Assembly: GCA_900753305.1 (NCBI GenBank)
Contig: CAADYR010000115.1
Span: 4,760 to 68,759, forward strand
Source: Lachnospiraceae bacterium
GTDB taxonomy: Bacteria; Bacillota; Clostridia; Lachnospirales; Lachnospiraceae
Direction of reading: 5' to 3'
Length of the DNA: 64,000 bases
In this document: piece after piece, positions 25,261-34,091 of the stretch
Layout: each line of letters starts with the position of its first letter
Position numbering within the stretch: position 1 is the first letter of the stretch
Notes under the pieces: generated by a model
Told to the model about the DNA's origin: nothing
The model's database searches: none
The model's input: only the letters and a program-made list of their open reading frames with translations
Translations under genes and position numbers: made by a program

Positions 25261-26355
25261 ATGTCAGAAGATAAAAACACAATTCTTCAAATCAAAGATT
25301 TGGATATCACCTTTCGTACTACTGCAGGACCTGTTCATGCAATACGAGGTGTCAATATAGACCTGCAGAAAGGAGAAACAGTTGCCATCGTAGGTGAATC
25401 CGGTTCCGGTAAATCTGTTACGATGAAAGCTGCCATGGGTATTCTTGCATCTAATGCAACGGTAACCAACGGAAATATCCGGTTCTCCTATCATCATGCA
25501 GATGGTACACCCGAGACGGTAGATATCCTTTCAAAAGATAAGAAATGGATTCGCAGACATATTAATGGAAAGCGGATTGCCATGGTATTTCAGGACCCGA
25601 TGACAAGCCTCGATCCTACCATGACGATCGGTAAACAGATCATGGAAGGTATGATCTGGCATTTCAAGACACCGAAGAAGGAAGCCTGGGAAAAGTCGGT
25701 AGAGCTTCTCAGAGAAGTAGGTATTGAAGATGCTGAGAAGAGAATGAAGAACTATCCTCATCAGTTATCAGGAGGTATGAGACAGAGAGTCGTTATTGCG
25801 ATCGCACTTTCCTGTAACCCTGATCTTTTGATTTGTGATGAGCCGACAACAGCGCTGGATGTAACAATCCAGGCAAAAATCATTGAGTTGATCCGCAGAA
25901 TCCAGAAGGAAAGAGGAATTTCTGTTATCTATATCACACATGATCTTGGAGTTGTGGCAAAAGTTGCAGACTATGTAAATGTTATGTATGCAGGTAAAAT
26001 TGTAGAAAAAGGCACGATCAATGAAATATTCTACGATCCGAAGCATCCTTATACATGGGGACTTCTCTCTGCCATGCCTGATCTGGACACGGATGATGAG
26101 AGACTGTATACAATTCCGGGCTCACCGCCAAACCTGCTGCATGAGACGCAGGGTGATGCTTTTGCGGCACGTAATAAGTATGCTCTGGTGGTGGATGACA
26201 AAGCAGATCCACCTATGTTCAAGGTTACAGATACCCATTACGCAGCAACCTGGCTGTTAGATCCAAGAGCACCTAAGGTAGAGATGCCACAGGAGCTGAA
26301 GGCTCGATTAGAACGTATGAAGAAGGAGGCTTCCGATTATGGCAGTGAATTATAA
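25261..26355 (+). CDS. oppD: Oligopeptide ABC transporter ATPase OppD
   Basis: 364 residues. Walker A G-E-S-G-S-G-K-S near residue 45, Q-loop F-Q-D-P-M-T-S-L-D near 110, signature L-S-G-G-M-R-Q-R near 170, and Walker [13 protein letters not shown] near 190. The C-terminal part has the OppD/F tail with G-S-P-P-N-L. It supplies energy for peptide uptake as a heterodimer with OppF. Its last 17 bp overlap the oppF start. Confidence 0.93.
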   Translation: MSEDKNTILQIKDLDITFRTTAGPVHAIRGVNIDLQKGETVAIVGESGSGKSVTMKAAMGILASNATVTNGNIRFSYHHADGTPETVDILSKDKKWIRRHINGKRIAMVFQDPMTSLDPTMTIGKQIMEGMIWHFKTPKKEAWEKSVELLREVGIEDAEKRMKNYPHQLSGGMRQRVVIAIALSCNPDLLICDEPTTALDVTIQAKIIELIRRIQKERGISVIYITHDLGVVAKVADYVNVMYAGKIVEKGTINEIFYDPKHPYTWGLLSAMPDLDTDDERLYTIPGSPPNLLHETQGDAFAARNKYALVVDDKADPPMFKVTDTHYAATWLLDPRAPKVEMPQELKARLERMKKEASDYGSEL

Positions 26356-27274
26356 TGCAAAGCCTCTTCTTACAGTAGAGGGCTTGAAACAGTATTTCAA
26401 GGTTAGCAGTTCCTTTACGGTGCATGCTGTAGAGAATGTTTCTTTTGAAATATATCCCGGTGAGACTTACGGACTGGTAGGAGAGTCAGGTTCCGGTAAA
26501 TCCACTATTGGCAGGAGTATCATCAGATTATATGAACCGACTGCAGGCAAGATTGTATTTAATGATGTGGATATCAGTGGTAAGCTGAACAAATCCACCA
26601 GTCAAATGCTTCGTACTCAGATGCAGATGATCTTTCAGGACCCTATGGCTTCCCTGAATCCACGTAAAAAGATCGGAGATATCATAGGGGAGGGATTGGA
26701 TATCCACCATATGTATAAGACTGGAGCAGAACGTGAGGAGAAGATCAAGGCGATCCTTGCCAAGGTTGGACTTTCACCGGAACATGCGACCCGTTATCCT
26801 CATCAGTTCTCAGGTGGTCAGAGACAGCGTGTCGGGATTGCCAGAGCACTGATCATGAACCCGAAGCTGATCATTGCGGATGAATGTATCTCAGCACTGG
26901 ACGTATCGATCCAGGCGCAGGTAGTCAACCTGATGAAAGATATTCAGGAAGAAACCGGGACAGCATATCTGTTCATTGCACATGATCTGTCCATGGTAAA
27001 ATATATTTCCGACAGGATCGGTGTATTGCATCTGGGACATCTTCTGGAAACAGGTACGACCGATGAAATCTTCAATCATCCGATCCATCCATATACCAGG
27101 AGCCTGTTATCTGCGATTCCTGCGCCTAACCCGGTTGTGGAGAAGAACAGAACAGCACTTACCTATGACTATAAGACATCAGGTATCGATTATAAGCAGG
27201 GTACACAACATCTCGTAGATGGTACACACTATGTAAAATGTACTGACGAAGAGTTTGCCAAGTGGACACTATGA
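26339..27274 (+). CDS. oppF: Oligopeptide ABC transporter ATPase OppF
   Basis: 311 residues. Walker [10 protein letters not shown] near residue 50, Q-loop F-Q-D-P-M-A-S-L-N near 100, signature F-S-G-G-Q-R-Q-R (the first residue is usually L) near 160, and Walker B L-I-I-A-D-E-C-I-S-A-L-D near 180. The Pro of the Walker B D-E-P is replaced by Cys, as is tolerated in several OppF proteins. AGAAGGAGG overlaps the end of oppD. It is the last gene of the operon. Confidence 0.92.
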   Translation: MAVNYNAKPLLTVEGLKQYFKVSSSFTVHAVENVSFEIYPGETYGLVGESGSGKSTIGRSIIRLYEPTAGKIVFNDVDISGKLNKSTSQMLRTQMQMIFQDPMASLNPRKKIGDIIGEGLDIHHMYKTGAEREEKIKAILAKVGLSPEHATRYPHQFSGGQRQRVGIARALIMNPKLIIADECISALDVSIQAQVVNLMKDIQEETGTAYLFIAHDLSMVKYISDRIGVLHLGHLLETGTTDEIFNHPIHPYTRSLLSAIPAPNPVVEKNRTALTYDYKTSGIDYKQGTQHLVDGTHYVKCTDEEFAKWTL

Positions 27275-27434
27275 TGCCTGCGGATTGTTCCGCACTATGT
27301 GCTCTCACAATCCTACCCAATATTCGCATATCGTGGGACTAACATCCCACTTTTATGCTCATATCGGGGCGGGTCCCAAGGTCTTTCACCCATCTATGAG
27401 CAAGCTCATGTGGATTTAGACCTTTTGCCCCTGG
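27275..27434. ncRNA. Densely structured noncoding stretch
   Basis: No gene on either strand. GTGGGA pairs with TCCCAC around 27330-27350. Nested stems follow: GGGGC (27366-27370) with GCCCC (27427-27431), AAGGTCT (27378-27384) with AGACCTT (27418-27424), and ATGAG (27396-27400) with CTCAT (27405-27409). The nesting is regular enough to suggest a folded RNA, on either strand, or part of a repeat element. It adjoins a long inverted repeat. It matches no riboswitch or ncRNA that I recognise. Confidence 0.4.
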
Positions 27435-27592
27435 TATAGCGTTTTCTAAATAACTGAACCATTTACGCAGAATATTTTTCAGAAAGTGCATGTCAAAAAA
27501 CGTAGGCGTAGCGGGCTGCGCTGAGGATTTTTGACATGTGCTATCGGGAAAATAGGCAAGTAATATGGTTTAGTTAATTTAAAAACGCTATA
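27435..27592. mobile_element. MITE-like long inverted-repeat element, about 158 bp
   Basis: The ends TATAGCGTTTT (27435-27445) and AAAAACGCTATA (27581-27592) form 28-bp inverted repeats with 24 matches. An inner pair CATGTCAAAAA / TTTTTGACATG (about 27489-27499 and 27527-27537) continues the palindrome around a GC-rich centre. The outermost TA is present on both sides (27435-27436 and 27591-27592), the target duplication made by IS630/mariner-type transposases. It encodes no protein, so it would be a non-autonomous element. No other copy was found by eye in this window. Confidence 0.6.
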
Positions 27593-27618
27593 CTAGCATC
27601 ATATATATTAAATATTTA

Positions 27619-27648
27619 CCCATCACGCGACTGTGATGGGCTTTTTTA
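27619..27648 (+). terminator. Rho-independent terminator
   Basis: CCCATCAC (27619-27626) pairs with GTGATGGG (27633-27640), 6-nt loop, then CTTTTTT. It probably ends the transcript of the opp operon or of the noncoding region. Confidence 0.85.
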
Positions 27649-27700
27649 TGTTATACTATAAATACATTTCAAAAATATATGGAAAGGTACGGTGGACAGC

Positions 27701-28675
27701 ATGTGTACAGCGGCAACTTATAGAACGAAGGATTTTTATTTTGGCAGGACATTGGATTATGAATGTAATTATGGAGAAGAAGTAACATTTACACCCAGAA
27801 ATTTTCCTTTTTATTTCAGACATATGGGCGAGGTAAAGTCACATTATGCACTGATCGGTATGGCACATGTAGCAGAGAGTTATCCACTTTATTATGATGC
27901 CATCAATGAGAAGGGACTTGGAATGGCAGGACTTAACTTCGTAGGTAATGCCCAATATCAGGAGATAGAACAGGGAAGAGAGAATGTGGCGCAGTTTGAA
28001 TTTATCCCCTGGATCTTGTCACAGTGTGCCTCTGTAACAGAAGCAAAAGAAGCTCTTGGCAGGATGAATCTGGTAGGAACCACATTCAATGAGTATTTCC
28101 CGGCAGCACAGCTTCACTGGCTGATCGCAGATAAAAAAGAGGCTATTACTGTAGAATGTATGGCAGACGGACTGTATGTCTATGATAACCCGGTAGGTGT
28201 CATGACTAACAATCCGCCCTTTCCTACGCAGATGTTCTTATTGAATAATTATATGGGCTTATCTCCCAGACAGCCTCAGAATCAGTTCTCGGACAAGCTG
28301 CCGCTTAATACCTACAGCAGAGGTATGGGAGCCTTGGGACTGCCCGGAGATCTTTCTTCCGCATCCCGCTTTGCTAAAGTGGCATTCACTAAAATGCATG
28401 CCATCTCAGGTGAATCTGAGAATGAAAGCGTGAGTCAGTTCTTCCATATCTTAGGATCTGTAGATCAGCAGAGAGGCTGTTGTGAAGTAGCAGAGGGTAA
28501 ATATGAGATCACACTGTATACCTCATGCTGCAATGCGGATAAGGGAATCTATTATTATACAACTTATGAAAATCATCAGATCACAGCAGTAGACATGCAC
28601 AGGGAGAATCTGGATGGCAGTGAACTTGCACACTATCCGTTAATTCAGGGCGAGCAGATTAAATTCCAAAATTAA
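27701..28675 (+). CDS. bsh: Choloylglycine hydrolase family (bile salt hydrolase-like)
   Basis: 324 residues. The ATG at 27701 places Cys at position 2 (M-C-T-A-A-T), the N-terminal nucleophile that becomes residue 1 after Met removal; an in-frame GTG at 27692 would bury it. Further family residues: G-R-T-L-D near 15-19 (Arg and Asp of the active site), G-L-G-M-A-G-L-N near 75, N-N-P-P-F near 170, and S-A-S-R-F-A-K near 223. Members remove glycine or taurine from bile salts or cleave penicillin V; a bile salt substrate fits a gut organism but the specificity loops were not tested. Single gene. Confidence 0.88.
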   Translation: MCTAATYRTKDFYFGRTLDYECNYGEEVTFTPRNFPFYFRHMGEVKSHYALIGMAHVAESYPLYYDAINEKGLGMAGLNFVGNAQYQEIEQGRENVAQFEFIPWILSQCASVTEAKEALGRMNLVGTTFNEYFPAAQLHWLIADKKEAITVECMADGLYVYDNPVGVMTNNPPFPTQMFLLNNYMGLSPRQPQNQFSDKLPLNTYSRGMGALGLPGDLSSASRFAKVAFTKMHAISGESENESVSQFFHILGSVDQQRGCCEVAEGKYEITLYTSCCNADKGIYYYTTYENHQITAVDMHRENLDGSELAHYPLIQGEQIKFQN

Positions 28676-28740
28676 GTGCCGTCTGGCTGCAATGATTGTC
28701 AGTACATTTATAAAACATCCACTATGCGGGTGTACAGCGA

Positions 28741-29811
28741 TTATGCGAGATGGAAAACTCTACGCAGAACTTCATCTTCTACCAGAATCTGCTTAGCCAG
28801 TTCACGATACTGTTCTTCATGAAGGTATGTGTGTCGGAAAGGCTTGATAGAAGGGGCGAGGTCGATTGCTTTTTTGTAATCTTCTACATCCAGATTCAGG
28901 GTGCACACATAATCCCAGAAGCCAGTCTGGGTAAAGACTGTATTGACTCTCTGATAACGATGGTCATGTACGCGACTCATCAGGTAAGTGGCGATACCGA
29001 CCTGAATACCATGAAGTTGTGGTGTTTCCAGCATTTTATCCAGCGCATGTGAGATGAGGTGTTCACTGCCACTGGTGGGGGCGCTGCTACCTGCAATTTC
29101 ATTGGCAATACCGCTCATGGCAAGAGAATCCAGTAATTCTTTCAGGAACAGACGGTCATGTATGGTTTCAAAAGGTGTACGGACGAAGCTGTTCACGGCC
29201 TTTTTGGCGATCATCATGGCGAAGTCATTGACCTGTGCTGCGCCGTGTTCGGCTTCAAAGAGCCAGTCATAAAGTGAGGTGATCTTGGACACCATGTCCC
29301 CGATACCGGAATAAAGAAATTTCTCAGGTGCGCTTTTGATCACGTCAGTATCTACGATAATGCCATAAGCCATACGCGCAGGTACGGAACTGCGTCTTTT
29401 GTTAATGATAAGGGAGGCACTCGCACTGGAAAAGCCATCACTGGAAGCAGAAGTCGGTACGCTGATGAAGGGCAGTTTACGCAGAAATCCCATATATTTG
29501 GCGGCATCTATGACTTTGCCACCACCAAGACCAATAATTGCCTGTGTGGAATTGGGCAGCGCAAAGGCAATACGAATGATATCGTCAATGTCTACTGTAT
29601 CCAATTCGCAATATTCCAGAACTTCGATTCCGGCATTATGCAGTGAGGAAAGAACTTTCTCACCAAACATGTCGATCAGACCATTTCCAAAGTAGATCAC
29701 TACCTTTTGCAGATTACTTTCCTGCAAATAAGGTCCTATCTTATCCAAGGCACCATCTTCAACCTTTAATATAGTGGGAATTGCAATGTGACTGCTGCTT
29801 ATTTTTGCCAT
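28741..29811 (-). CDS. sn-glycerol-1-phosphate dehydrogenase-like iron-containing dehydrogenase
   Basis: 356 residues on the minus strand. The ATG at 29809-29811 follows AGAGGAGTG by about 9 nt; the longer frame to 29832 lacks a site. G-L-G-G-G-K-V-I-D-A-A-K-Y near residue 95 binds NAD(P). P-T-S-A-S-S-D-G-F-S-S near 120 and G-S-E-H-L-I-S-H-A-L near 245 carry the substrate and metal region of the Fe-ADH_2 / AraM-EgsA group. In bacteria AraM-type enzymes make sn-glycerol-1-phosphate, the archaeal-type stereoisomer. It is convergent with bsh and divergent from the amylase gene. Confidence 0.8.
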   Translation of the reverse strand: MAKISSSHIAIPTILKVEDGALDKIGPYLQESNLQKVVIYFGNGLIDMFGEKVLSSLHNAGIEVLEYCELDTVDIDDIIRIAFALPNSTQAIIGLGGGKVIDAAKYMGFLRKLPFISVPTSASSDGFSSASASLIINKRRSSVPARMAYGIIVDTDVIKSAPEKFLYSGIGDMVSKITSLYDWLFEAEHGAAQVNDFAMMIAKKAVNSFVRTPFETIHDRLFLKELLDSLAMSGIANEIAGSSAPTSGSEHLISHALDKMLETPQLHGIQVGIATYLMSRVHDHRYQRVNTVFTQTGFWDYVCTLNLDVEDYKKAIDLAPSIKPFRHTYLHEEQYRELAKQILVEDEVLRRVFHLA

Positions 29812-29919
29812 TTTTATAAACACTCCTCTCAATAACCTGAAAACTTTACAACAAGTCTATTATAAAAGTTTGTTAGATTTTTGGCAACCATTGTTATGCC
29901 TCGACAAAATATAAAAGAC

Positions 29920-29948
29920 TTGATTTCTCACAATATTGCGTGTACAAT
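29920..29948 (+). promoter_or_regulatory. Promoter of the GH13 amylase gene
   Basis: TTGATT (29920-29925), 17-bp spacer, TACAAT (29943-29948). A LacI-type palindrome lies just after it, which supports a regulated promoter. Confidence 0.65.
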
Positions 29949-29963
29949 AGCTGTAACACGTAC

Positions 29964-29977
29964 GGAAAACGTTTTCC
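29964..29977 (+). promoter_or_regulatory. LacI-family operator
   Basis: GGAAAACGTTTTCC is a perfect 14-bp palindrome with the central CG that marks LacI/GalR-family (MalR- or CcpA-like) operators. It begins about 15 bp after the -10, so a bound repressor would block initiation or early elongation of the amylase gene. Confidence 0.7.
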
Positions 29978-30077
29978 TAAACAACAATGGGGTAAAAATA
30001 ACTGTTCATAGCTATGTAAGCTATATTTTCATCTTGCATGGATATGGACAGGGAGTAGAAGAAAGGTATGGATTTAT

Positions 30078-31856
30078 ATGGAGTTTGCAGCAGTTTTTCA
30101 CAGATCAACGGATAATTATTGCTATGCGCTGGATGATAATCAGCTTATCATTAACCTGAAGACAGGATATGATGTGAAGATCGTGAACATCATCTATGGA
30201 GATCCCTTTGCCAATGGTATCCTGGGTGGAGGCGAGGAGTGGACCGGAGAGAAGGCAGGCATTCCTTTTAGGAAGAAATTGAAAGATCAGATATGGTGGA
30301 CGACTACGATCATTCCATCTTTTAAGAGATTGAAATATTATTTTGAACTGATTACAGAGACAGAGAAATGGTATTATTTCGAGGATGGTTTTGTCAGCGA
30401 GGAACAGATGCAGTTAAAGGGCAGGAGTCGTCAGTGCTTCACAATGCCCTGGCTCAATCCGGCAGATGTAAACAGAACACCATACTGGGTCAATGAGACA
30501 GTATGGTATCAGATTTTCCCAGATCGATTCTGTAATGGGAATACGGCAAATGATCCTGAGGGTGTGAAGCCCTGGAAATGTGAACCCATTAAAGGACATA
30601 GGGATGTTTATGGCGGTGATCTGGATGGAATTATCCAGAAGCTTGATTATTTACAGGGGCTTGGGATAACGGGATTGTATCTGACACCGATCAATGAGTC
30701 ACCATCTAACCATAAATATGATACGACAGATTATGAACGGATCGATCCTCATTTTGGAAATGATGAGGTTATGAAGGAACTGGTGGAAAAGGCGCATGAG
30801 CGTGGGATCAGGATCATGCTGGATGCGGTATTAAACCATGCCGGCTTTTATTTCAGACCATGGCAGGATGTATTGGAAAAGGGACCTGAATCCGAATATT
30901 ATGACTGGTTCATGATCAATCAGTGGCCGCTGGATAAGAACTGGGAGGCAGCGAAGAAGGGGCAACTCTATACTTTTGCCTTTTTTGACGGAATGCCTAA
31001 ATTAAATACCAATAATCCAAAGGTTCGAAACTATTTGGTGGATGTGGTATGCGGATGGGTTCGTAAATATGATGTGGACGGTATTCGTATCGATGTGGCA
31101 AATGAAGTATCTCATACCTTCTGTAAAGAGCTTCGCAGTGCGCTTAAGGCTATCAAGCCGGATATTTATATTCTGGGTGAGATCTGGCATGATGCCATCA
31201 ACTGGCTTCGTGGTGATGAATATGATGCAGTCATGAATTATCCCCTTGCAGGCAGTATGAAGGATTTCTTTATTGATAAGAGCCTGACGGATGAAGATTT
31301 CGAATGTATGATCAATCGATGCTATACGAATTATATGCAGCAGACCAATGATGTACTTTTCAATATGCTGGATTCCCATGATACCCAGAGACTTCGCAGT
31401 GTTGTATCCAGTATGGATGAGTATGATGCGCTGTTGACGTTACTGTTTACCATGCCGGGTAGTGTGTGTATCTATTATGGAACCGAGATTGCCATGGAGG
31501 GTAGTTTTGATCCTGACTGCAGACGCTGTATGCCATGGGATGAGATAGAAAAGGGCAGCTATGCGTCACAGATATCTTTTATGAAAGAACTGATCAGTCT
31601 TCGAAAGAATCAGCTTCTTATGAGAGAACGTAATTTCCATTTTCCTGCGGAATATGAGAACCCAAGAGTTATCCAGTTCGAGAAGATCGGCTGGAGCGAG
31701 AAACTGGAGGTACTGGTCAATGCCAGTGATACTCCGGTAGAACTTCTCCGCCCCCAGCAGGGTGAGATACTCTTCTCTCGCAACCTGCACACCACCCGGC
31801 TTGCCCCTGGCGGCGTCTGCATCCGCTATATCGAGAATGAAAAAATAGGGCTTTAA
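30078..31856 (+). CDS. GH13 alpha-glucan hydrolase (neopullulanase/cyclomaltodextrinase-like)
   Basis: 592 residues, cytoplasmic (no signal peptide). The N-terminal 120 residues are a beta-rich CBM34-like domain. The barrel then starts with V-W-Y-Q-I-F-P-D-R-F. Catalytic residues: nucleophile Asp in D-G-I-R-I-D-V-A-N-E near 338, acid Glu in L-G-E-I-W near 369, and Asp in L-D-S-H-D-T-Q-R near 435. The C-terminal domain is short. It would cleave maltodextrins or cyclodextrins brought into the cell. Preceded by a promoter and a LacI-type operator, it is probably induced by maltose-type sugars. Confidence 0.9.
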   Translation: MEFAAVFHRSTDNYCYALDDNQLIINLKTGYDVKIVNIIYGDPFANGILGGGEEWTGEKAGIPFRKKLKDQIWWTTTIIPSFKRLKYYFELITETEKWYYFEDGFVSEEQMQLKGRSRQCFTMPWLNPADVNRTPYWVNETVWYQIFPDRFCNGNTANDPEGVKPWKCEPIKGHRDVYGGDLDGIIQKLDYLQGLGITGLYLTPINESPSNHKYDTTDYERIDPHFGNDEVMKELVEKAHERGIRIMLDAVLNHAGFYFRPWQDVLEKGPESEYYDWFMINQWPLDKNWEAAKKGQLYTFAFFDGMPKLNTNNPKVRNYLVDVVCGWVRKYDVDGIRIDVANEVSHTFCKELRSALKAIKPDIYILGEIWHDAINWLRGDEYDAVMNYPLAGSMKDFFIDKSLTDEDFECMINRCYTNYMQQTNDVLFNMLDSHDTQRLRSVVSSMDEYDALLTLLFTMPGSVCIYYGTEIAMEGSFDPDCRRCMPWDEIEKGSYASQISFMKELISLRKNQLLMRERNFHFPAEYENPRVIQFEKIGWSEKLEVLVNASDTPVELLRPQQGEILFSRNLHTTRLAPGGVCIRYIENEKIGL

Positions 31857-31889
31857 ATCTTTCACATAACCTAAAATTTATGTTAAACT

Positions 31890-31930
31890 ATACCTGTCTG
31901 CATTCCATGATCCGCAGACAGGTATTTTTA
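31890..31930 (+). terminator. Rho-independent terminator
   Basis: ATACCTGTCTGC (31890-31901) pairs perfectly with GCAGACAGGTAT (31914-31925), followed by TTTTATA. Confidence 0.9.
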
Positions 31931-31955
31931 TAACCTTTTATATGAAGGAGAATTT

Positions 31956-33401
31956 ATGATCTTAAAGAAACAGATTCCAGAGGAATTCTATAAGTTGTTC
32001 CGTACCCGCAATATGGATGCTTATATGATGTTTCTGGTAGCAATATATGAAGAAAACAGTGAATTGTATACAGCACTTGGGCTGACTATCGAAGAAGGCA
32101 CCTCCATCATTGCCGAGACGATGAATAAGAGCCAGATCGACTGGCAGGAAGACGAGGAAAATGTGGAAGAGGATACGGAGGAAGCCTCAGGAGAAGAACA
32201 GGAAAACTCCTATCCGGGAACGCCCTCGGCAATCCTGCGCCGTCTGATCCGCTGGGGCTGGCTTCGAAGTGATTATGATGAGAAATTGAACACCTATATT
32301 TTGTCCTTTCCTGAATATAGCCAGCTCTATGTAGAATTGTTCGAGAAGTTGCAAAAAGAAGATGAAACAGGCGAAAGAGAGAGTATCCTTTCCATATATA
32401 GTGCACTCTTCACCTATTATTCCGATCAGGAAAAGAACAATGAAATACTGAAAAGTGCTATTCGTACTTCCAAGAACCTGCAACAGCTATTATCCAATAT
32501 GCAGAATGGGATGCGTACTTATTTTGAAGAACTTTCCCAAAGTAAGAATTTCATGGAAATCCAGCAGGTATTGGTCGATGAAATTAATAACAGTGACAGT
32601 AAGCGTTATGCGATCCTGACTACAACTGACAGCTTTTACCGCTATAAAGAGGCAGTGAAGGAGCTGATCAGCAGGATATTATATGATAATGAGCAGAGAA
32701 AAATGCAGGTCGGTGTGCAGCTTAGCCGGACTGCGATAGATTCCGTGGCATATACCAGGCTGGAGCAATCTCTGAATTATTATGATGAAGCGGCCGGCAT
32801 GGTGTATCGCATAGAGCGTGAGTTTGACATGATAGAGCGCAAATACAACAAACTGATAGAGCAAAAGGCAGTATTTGCCAGACGTGCGCTTGCCAGGATT
32901 CGTTACATTTTTCAGGAGGGTGCACATGACGAAGATAATATTCTCAAGCTGCTACATTTGCTGGATACCAGCCCCAGACGGGAGGAACTGATGGATAAGC
33001 TGGGAGAACGTATCAAGCTTACAGTGCCTTACAAGATATTTGATGATGACAGTATGTATAAACGCCGTGAAGGGGCTGACCCGCAGTTCCATCCGCTTAC
33101 CGCAGAAGAGCAGAGTGACCAGAGCAGAAGTGAGATCACTGATTTTGTGCCAAAGCCGTTGTATACAAGAAAGCAGCTTCATGCATTCCGTGATAAGAAT
33201 ATGAAGGATGGCGTGTTCAGAACAACAAAAGATACGGTCAATTCCATAGAAGATCTTGAAAAGATCATGTTTCTGTGGCAGGAAACGACAGAGAACCAGA
33301 GTGATATGGATGTGGTAGACCTGGGCGGTGAGTTCACCAGTGAGAGTGGATTTACTTTTTCTGAACTGACGATACGGGGCCAGGGAACGGATGAGGATTG
33401 A
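31956..33401 (+). CDS. jetA: Wadjet JetA-like / DUF5716 protein (MukF/kleisin-like)
   Basis: 481 residues, AAGGAG before the ATG. The N-terminal 100 residues have a winged-helix look, then an acidic linker (E-E-D-T-E-E-A-S-G-E-E), a second helical region with W-G-W-L-R-S-D-Y, and a long helical C-terminal half ending in a charged tail. The order JetA, JetB, JetC is that of Wadjet and MksFEB operons. The JetA protein is the kleisin that closes the SMC-like ring around DNA. The assignment rests on gene order plus the DUF5716-like appearance. Confidence 0.75.
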   Translation: MILKKQIPEEFYKLFRTRNMDAYMMFLVAIYEENSELYTALGLTIEEGTSIIAETMNKSQIDWQEDEENVEEDTEEASGEEQENSYPGTPSAILRRLIRWGWLRSDYDEKLNTYILSFPEYSQLYVELFEKLQKEDETGERESILSIYSALFTYYSDQEKNNEILKSAIRTSKNLQQLLSNMQNGMRTYFEELSQSKNFMEIQQVLVDEINNSDSKRYAILTTTDSFYRYKEAVKELISRILYDNEQRKMQVGVQLSRTAIDSVAYTRLEQSLNYYDEAAGMVYRIEREFDMIERKYNKLIEQKAVFARRALARIRYIFQEGAHDEDNILKLLHLLDTSPRREELMDKLGERIKLTVPYKIFDDDSMYKRREGADPQFHPLTAEEQSDQSRSEITDFVPKPLYTRKQLHAFRDKNMKDGVFRTTKDTVNSIEDLEKIMFLWQETTENQSDMDVVDLGGEFTSESGFTFSELTIRGQGTDED

Positions 33402-33416
33402 CACAGATAGAAAGGT

Positions 33417-34037
33417 TTGGATAAACAGATGTTAAAATATATGGAAGAATTGTCGCCGGGAGAAGCGGCGAATATCAAAAAGACGATACAGGACTTATTT
33501 AAACAGACCTGTATCCTGCAGGTAAAATGTGATCCTGTGACTTTGATACAAAGGGATAATCCGAGGTACAGAACCTGTGCGAATCATAGAGAATTTATCG
33601 CGGCATATCTGTCTTTGCTTGATCTGGAGCTGGTACATGATCCACAGGAGCAGCTATTCAGGATCAGAGGAGAGGGCATGCCTACCGAACGTATGAATCT
33701 GATGACTACGCGTATCATGCTGATCTTAAAAATACTGTATCGTGAGAAGATCATGGGAGCCGGTCTGAATGCAACAGTTACCTGCCTGCGTGAAATCAGG
33801 GAAAGTGGAGCAAGCACTAATCTGATCAACAGGAAATTGACAAATCAGGAATGGCAGGATGCACTTATGCTGCTCAAGGTGCATCAGATCATTGAACTGC
33901 CGGGAGCTGTAGGCAATGTGGAGGATGATACCCCGATTTATATATACAGTACGATCAACATATTCTGCTCTTCTGTAGATATCAATGAGCTGGTAGCACA
34001 GTATCAGGATGAAGCAGGAGCAACAACGGAAGCATAA
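33417..34037 (+). CDS. jetB: Wadjet JetB-like / DUF4194 protein (MukE/MksE-like)
   Basis: 206 residues from a TTG at 33417; an ATG at 33429 is a possible alternative, and AAAGG lies at 33411-33415. The fold pattern is winged-helix, with N-P-R-Y-R-T-C and G-M-P-T-E-R-M-N-L near the middle and a helix rich in L/I (L-I-L-K-I-L-Y-R-E-K). This is the profile of DUF4194 proteins, which bind the kleisin and DNA in MukBEF-like condensins. Fifteen bp separate it from jetA. Confidence 0.75.
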   Translation: MDKQMLKYMEELSPGEAANIKKTIQDLFKQTCILQVKCDPVTLIQRDNPRYRTCANHREFIAAYLSLLDLELVHDPQEQLFRIRGEGMPTERMNLMTTRIMLILKILYREKIMGAGLNATVTCLREIRESGASTNLINRKLTNQEWQDALMLLKVHQIIELPGAVGNVEDDTPIYIYSTINIFCSSVDINELVAQYQDEAGATTEA

Positions 34038-34091
34038 GAAGCAGTATATATGGAACATGCAGAATATAGAAAGGTATGGTTAGTAGAGTAA

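Noticed and set aside
29399..29695. Plus-strand frames opposite the glycerol-1-phosphate dehydrogenase gene
   Set aside because: Antisense shadows of a well-supported minus-strand gene with clear motifs.
32107..32483. Long minus-strand frames opposite jetA
   Set aside because: They are shadows of the + strand gene: their start sites lack ribosome binding sites and their peptides are unlike known proteins, while jetA has clear start and domain support.
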